A DNA stretch of 5,716 bases from Nitrososphaera sp. GTDB taxonomy: Archaea > Thermoproteota > Nitrososphaeria > Nitrososphaerales > Nitrososphaeraceae. The notes below the pieces were generated by a model. The model was not told the DNA's origin, did not search any database, and saw only the letters and a list, made by a program, of their open reading frames with translations. Positions 5,545 through 5,716 of the stretch are shown here, one piece after another (within the stretch, counting starts at the first letter, position 1; the number at the start of each line of letters is the position of its first letter). The DNA is taken from positions 1 through 5,716 of the forward strand of contig JAICPK010000064.1 of NCBI GenBank assembly GCA_025929855.1. The letters run 5' to 3'. Made by a program: the position numbers and the translations under genes.

Positions 5545-5712
5545 ATGGCAAGCGGTATTTTGATGCTGCTAGTAATCCCAGCAATCATTGCATTTGTCTT
5601 CGGAATATGGGTATTTTATAGTGTGGTAATTGATGTGTCAAAAAGAGAAACATCGCAATTTACTGTAGTAGGGCCTGACACGATCAGAATGAAAATCGAC
5701 CCTCAGAAGTAA
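5545..5712 (+). CDS. Small single-pass membrane protein, function unknown
   Basis: ATG 5545 to TAA 5712 encodes 55 residues. Residues 3-30 are a strongly hydrophobic helix (GILMLLVIPAIIAFVFGIWV, then FYSVVID). A positively charged segment follows (VSKRE), then a polar tail ending MKIDPQK. The pattern suggests a short lumenal or external N-terminus and a cytoplasmic tail of about 25 residues, by the positive-inside rule. A second in-frame ATG at 5563 would remove part of the helix and is less likely. It diverges from the synthetase gene across an 85-base gap. A T-rich element at 5506-5512 (TTTTTTA) or the shared TTATAA at 5483-5489 could be its promoter. I do not recognise the family. That the frame is real is supported by the clean hydrophobic-then-polar architecture and the promoter-like upstream bases. 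Confidence 0.65.
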   Translation: MASGILMLLVIPAIIAFVFGIWVFYSVVIDVSKRETSQFTVVGPDTIRMKIDPQK

Positions 5713-5716
5713 AAGC

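Noticed and set aside
1..5716. Defence system, CRISPR array, insertion sequence or prophage
   Set aside because: No spaced direct repeats, transposase, integrase, nuclease or toxin-antitoxin motifs were found; all long frames are explained by housekeeping-type genes.

Overview
The window looks like a piece of an archaeal chromosome from the ammonia-oxidising Thaumarchaeota (Nitrososphaeria), most likely a Nitrososphaera-type organism. The evidence is a truncated OB-fold/RPA-type single-stranded-DNA-binding protein of thaumarchaeal style, a 700-residue fused ADP-forming acyl-CoA synthetase of the kind used in the thaumarchaeal 3-hydroxypropionate/4-hydroxybutyrate cycle, and a zinc-ribbon/PRC-barrel protein. 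TATA-box promoters lie about 25-30 bases from start codons, several of them implying leaderless or near-leaderless mRNAs. Base composition appears intermediate by eye (mid to high 40s % GC). No mobile element, CRISPR array, rRNA or tRNA was seen.

Layout, left to right. (1) 1-356, minus: 5' part of an RPA-like gene that runs off the left edge, with a TATA box and a strong Shine-Dalgarno. (2) About 375-648: A/T-rich non-coding spacer between divergent genes. (3) 649-1587, plus: ABC-2-type transporter ATPase. (4) 1584-2351, minus: six-helix ABC-2-type permease, convergent with the ATPase gene; both end in one palindromic CTAG. (5) 2352-2546: divergent promoter region with TATA boxes for the permease and for the next gene. 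(6) 2547-3335, plus: zinc-ribbon / low-complexity linker / PRC-barrel / zinc-ribbon protein. (7) 3336-3356: a gap made of an exact 9-bp tandem duplication. (8) 3357-5459, minus: ADP-forming acyl-CoA synthetase with a TATA box placed for a leaderless transcript. (9) 5545-5712, plus: a 55-residue single-helix membrane protein diverging from the synthetase.

How the genes fit together. The ATPase and permease probably form one exporter of the DrrAB type, although they are transcribed from opposite strands toward each other instead of in an operon. The synthetase belongs to central carbon metabolism. The PRC-barrel/zinc-ribbon protein and the small membrane protein have no assigned function. All neighbours are single-gene units in alternating orientation, so context gives little functional linkage apart from the transporter pair. 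Nothing here amounts to an obvious undescribed multi-gene system. The most interesting items are the convergent transporter pair with shared stop bases and the zinc/PRC-barrel/zinc protein.
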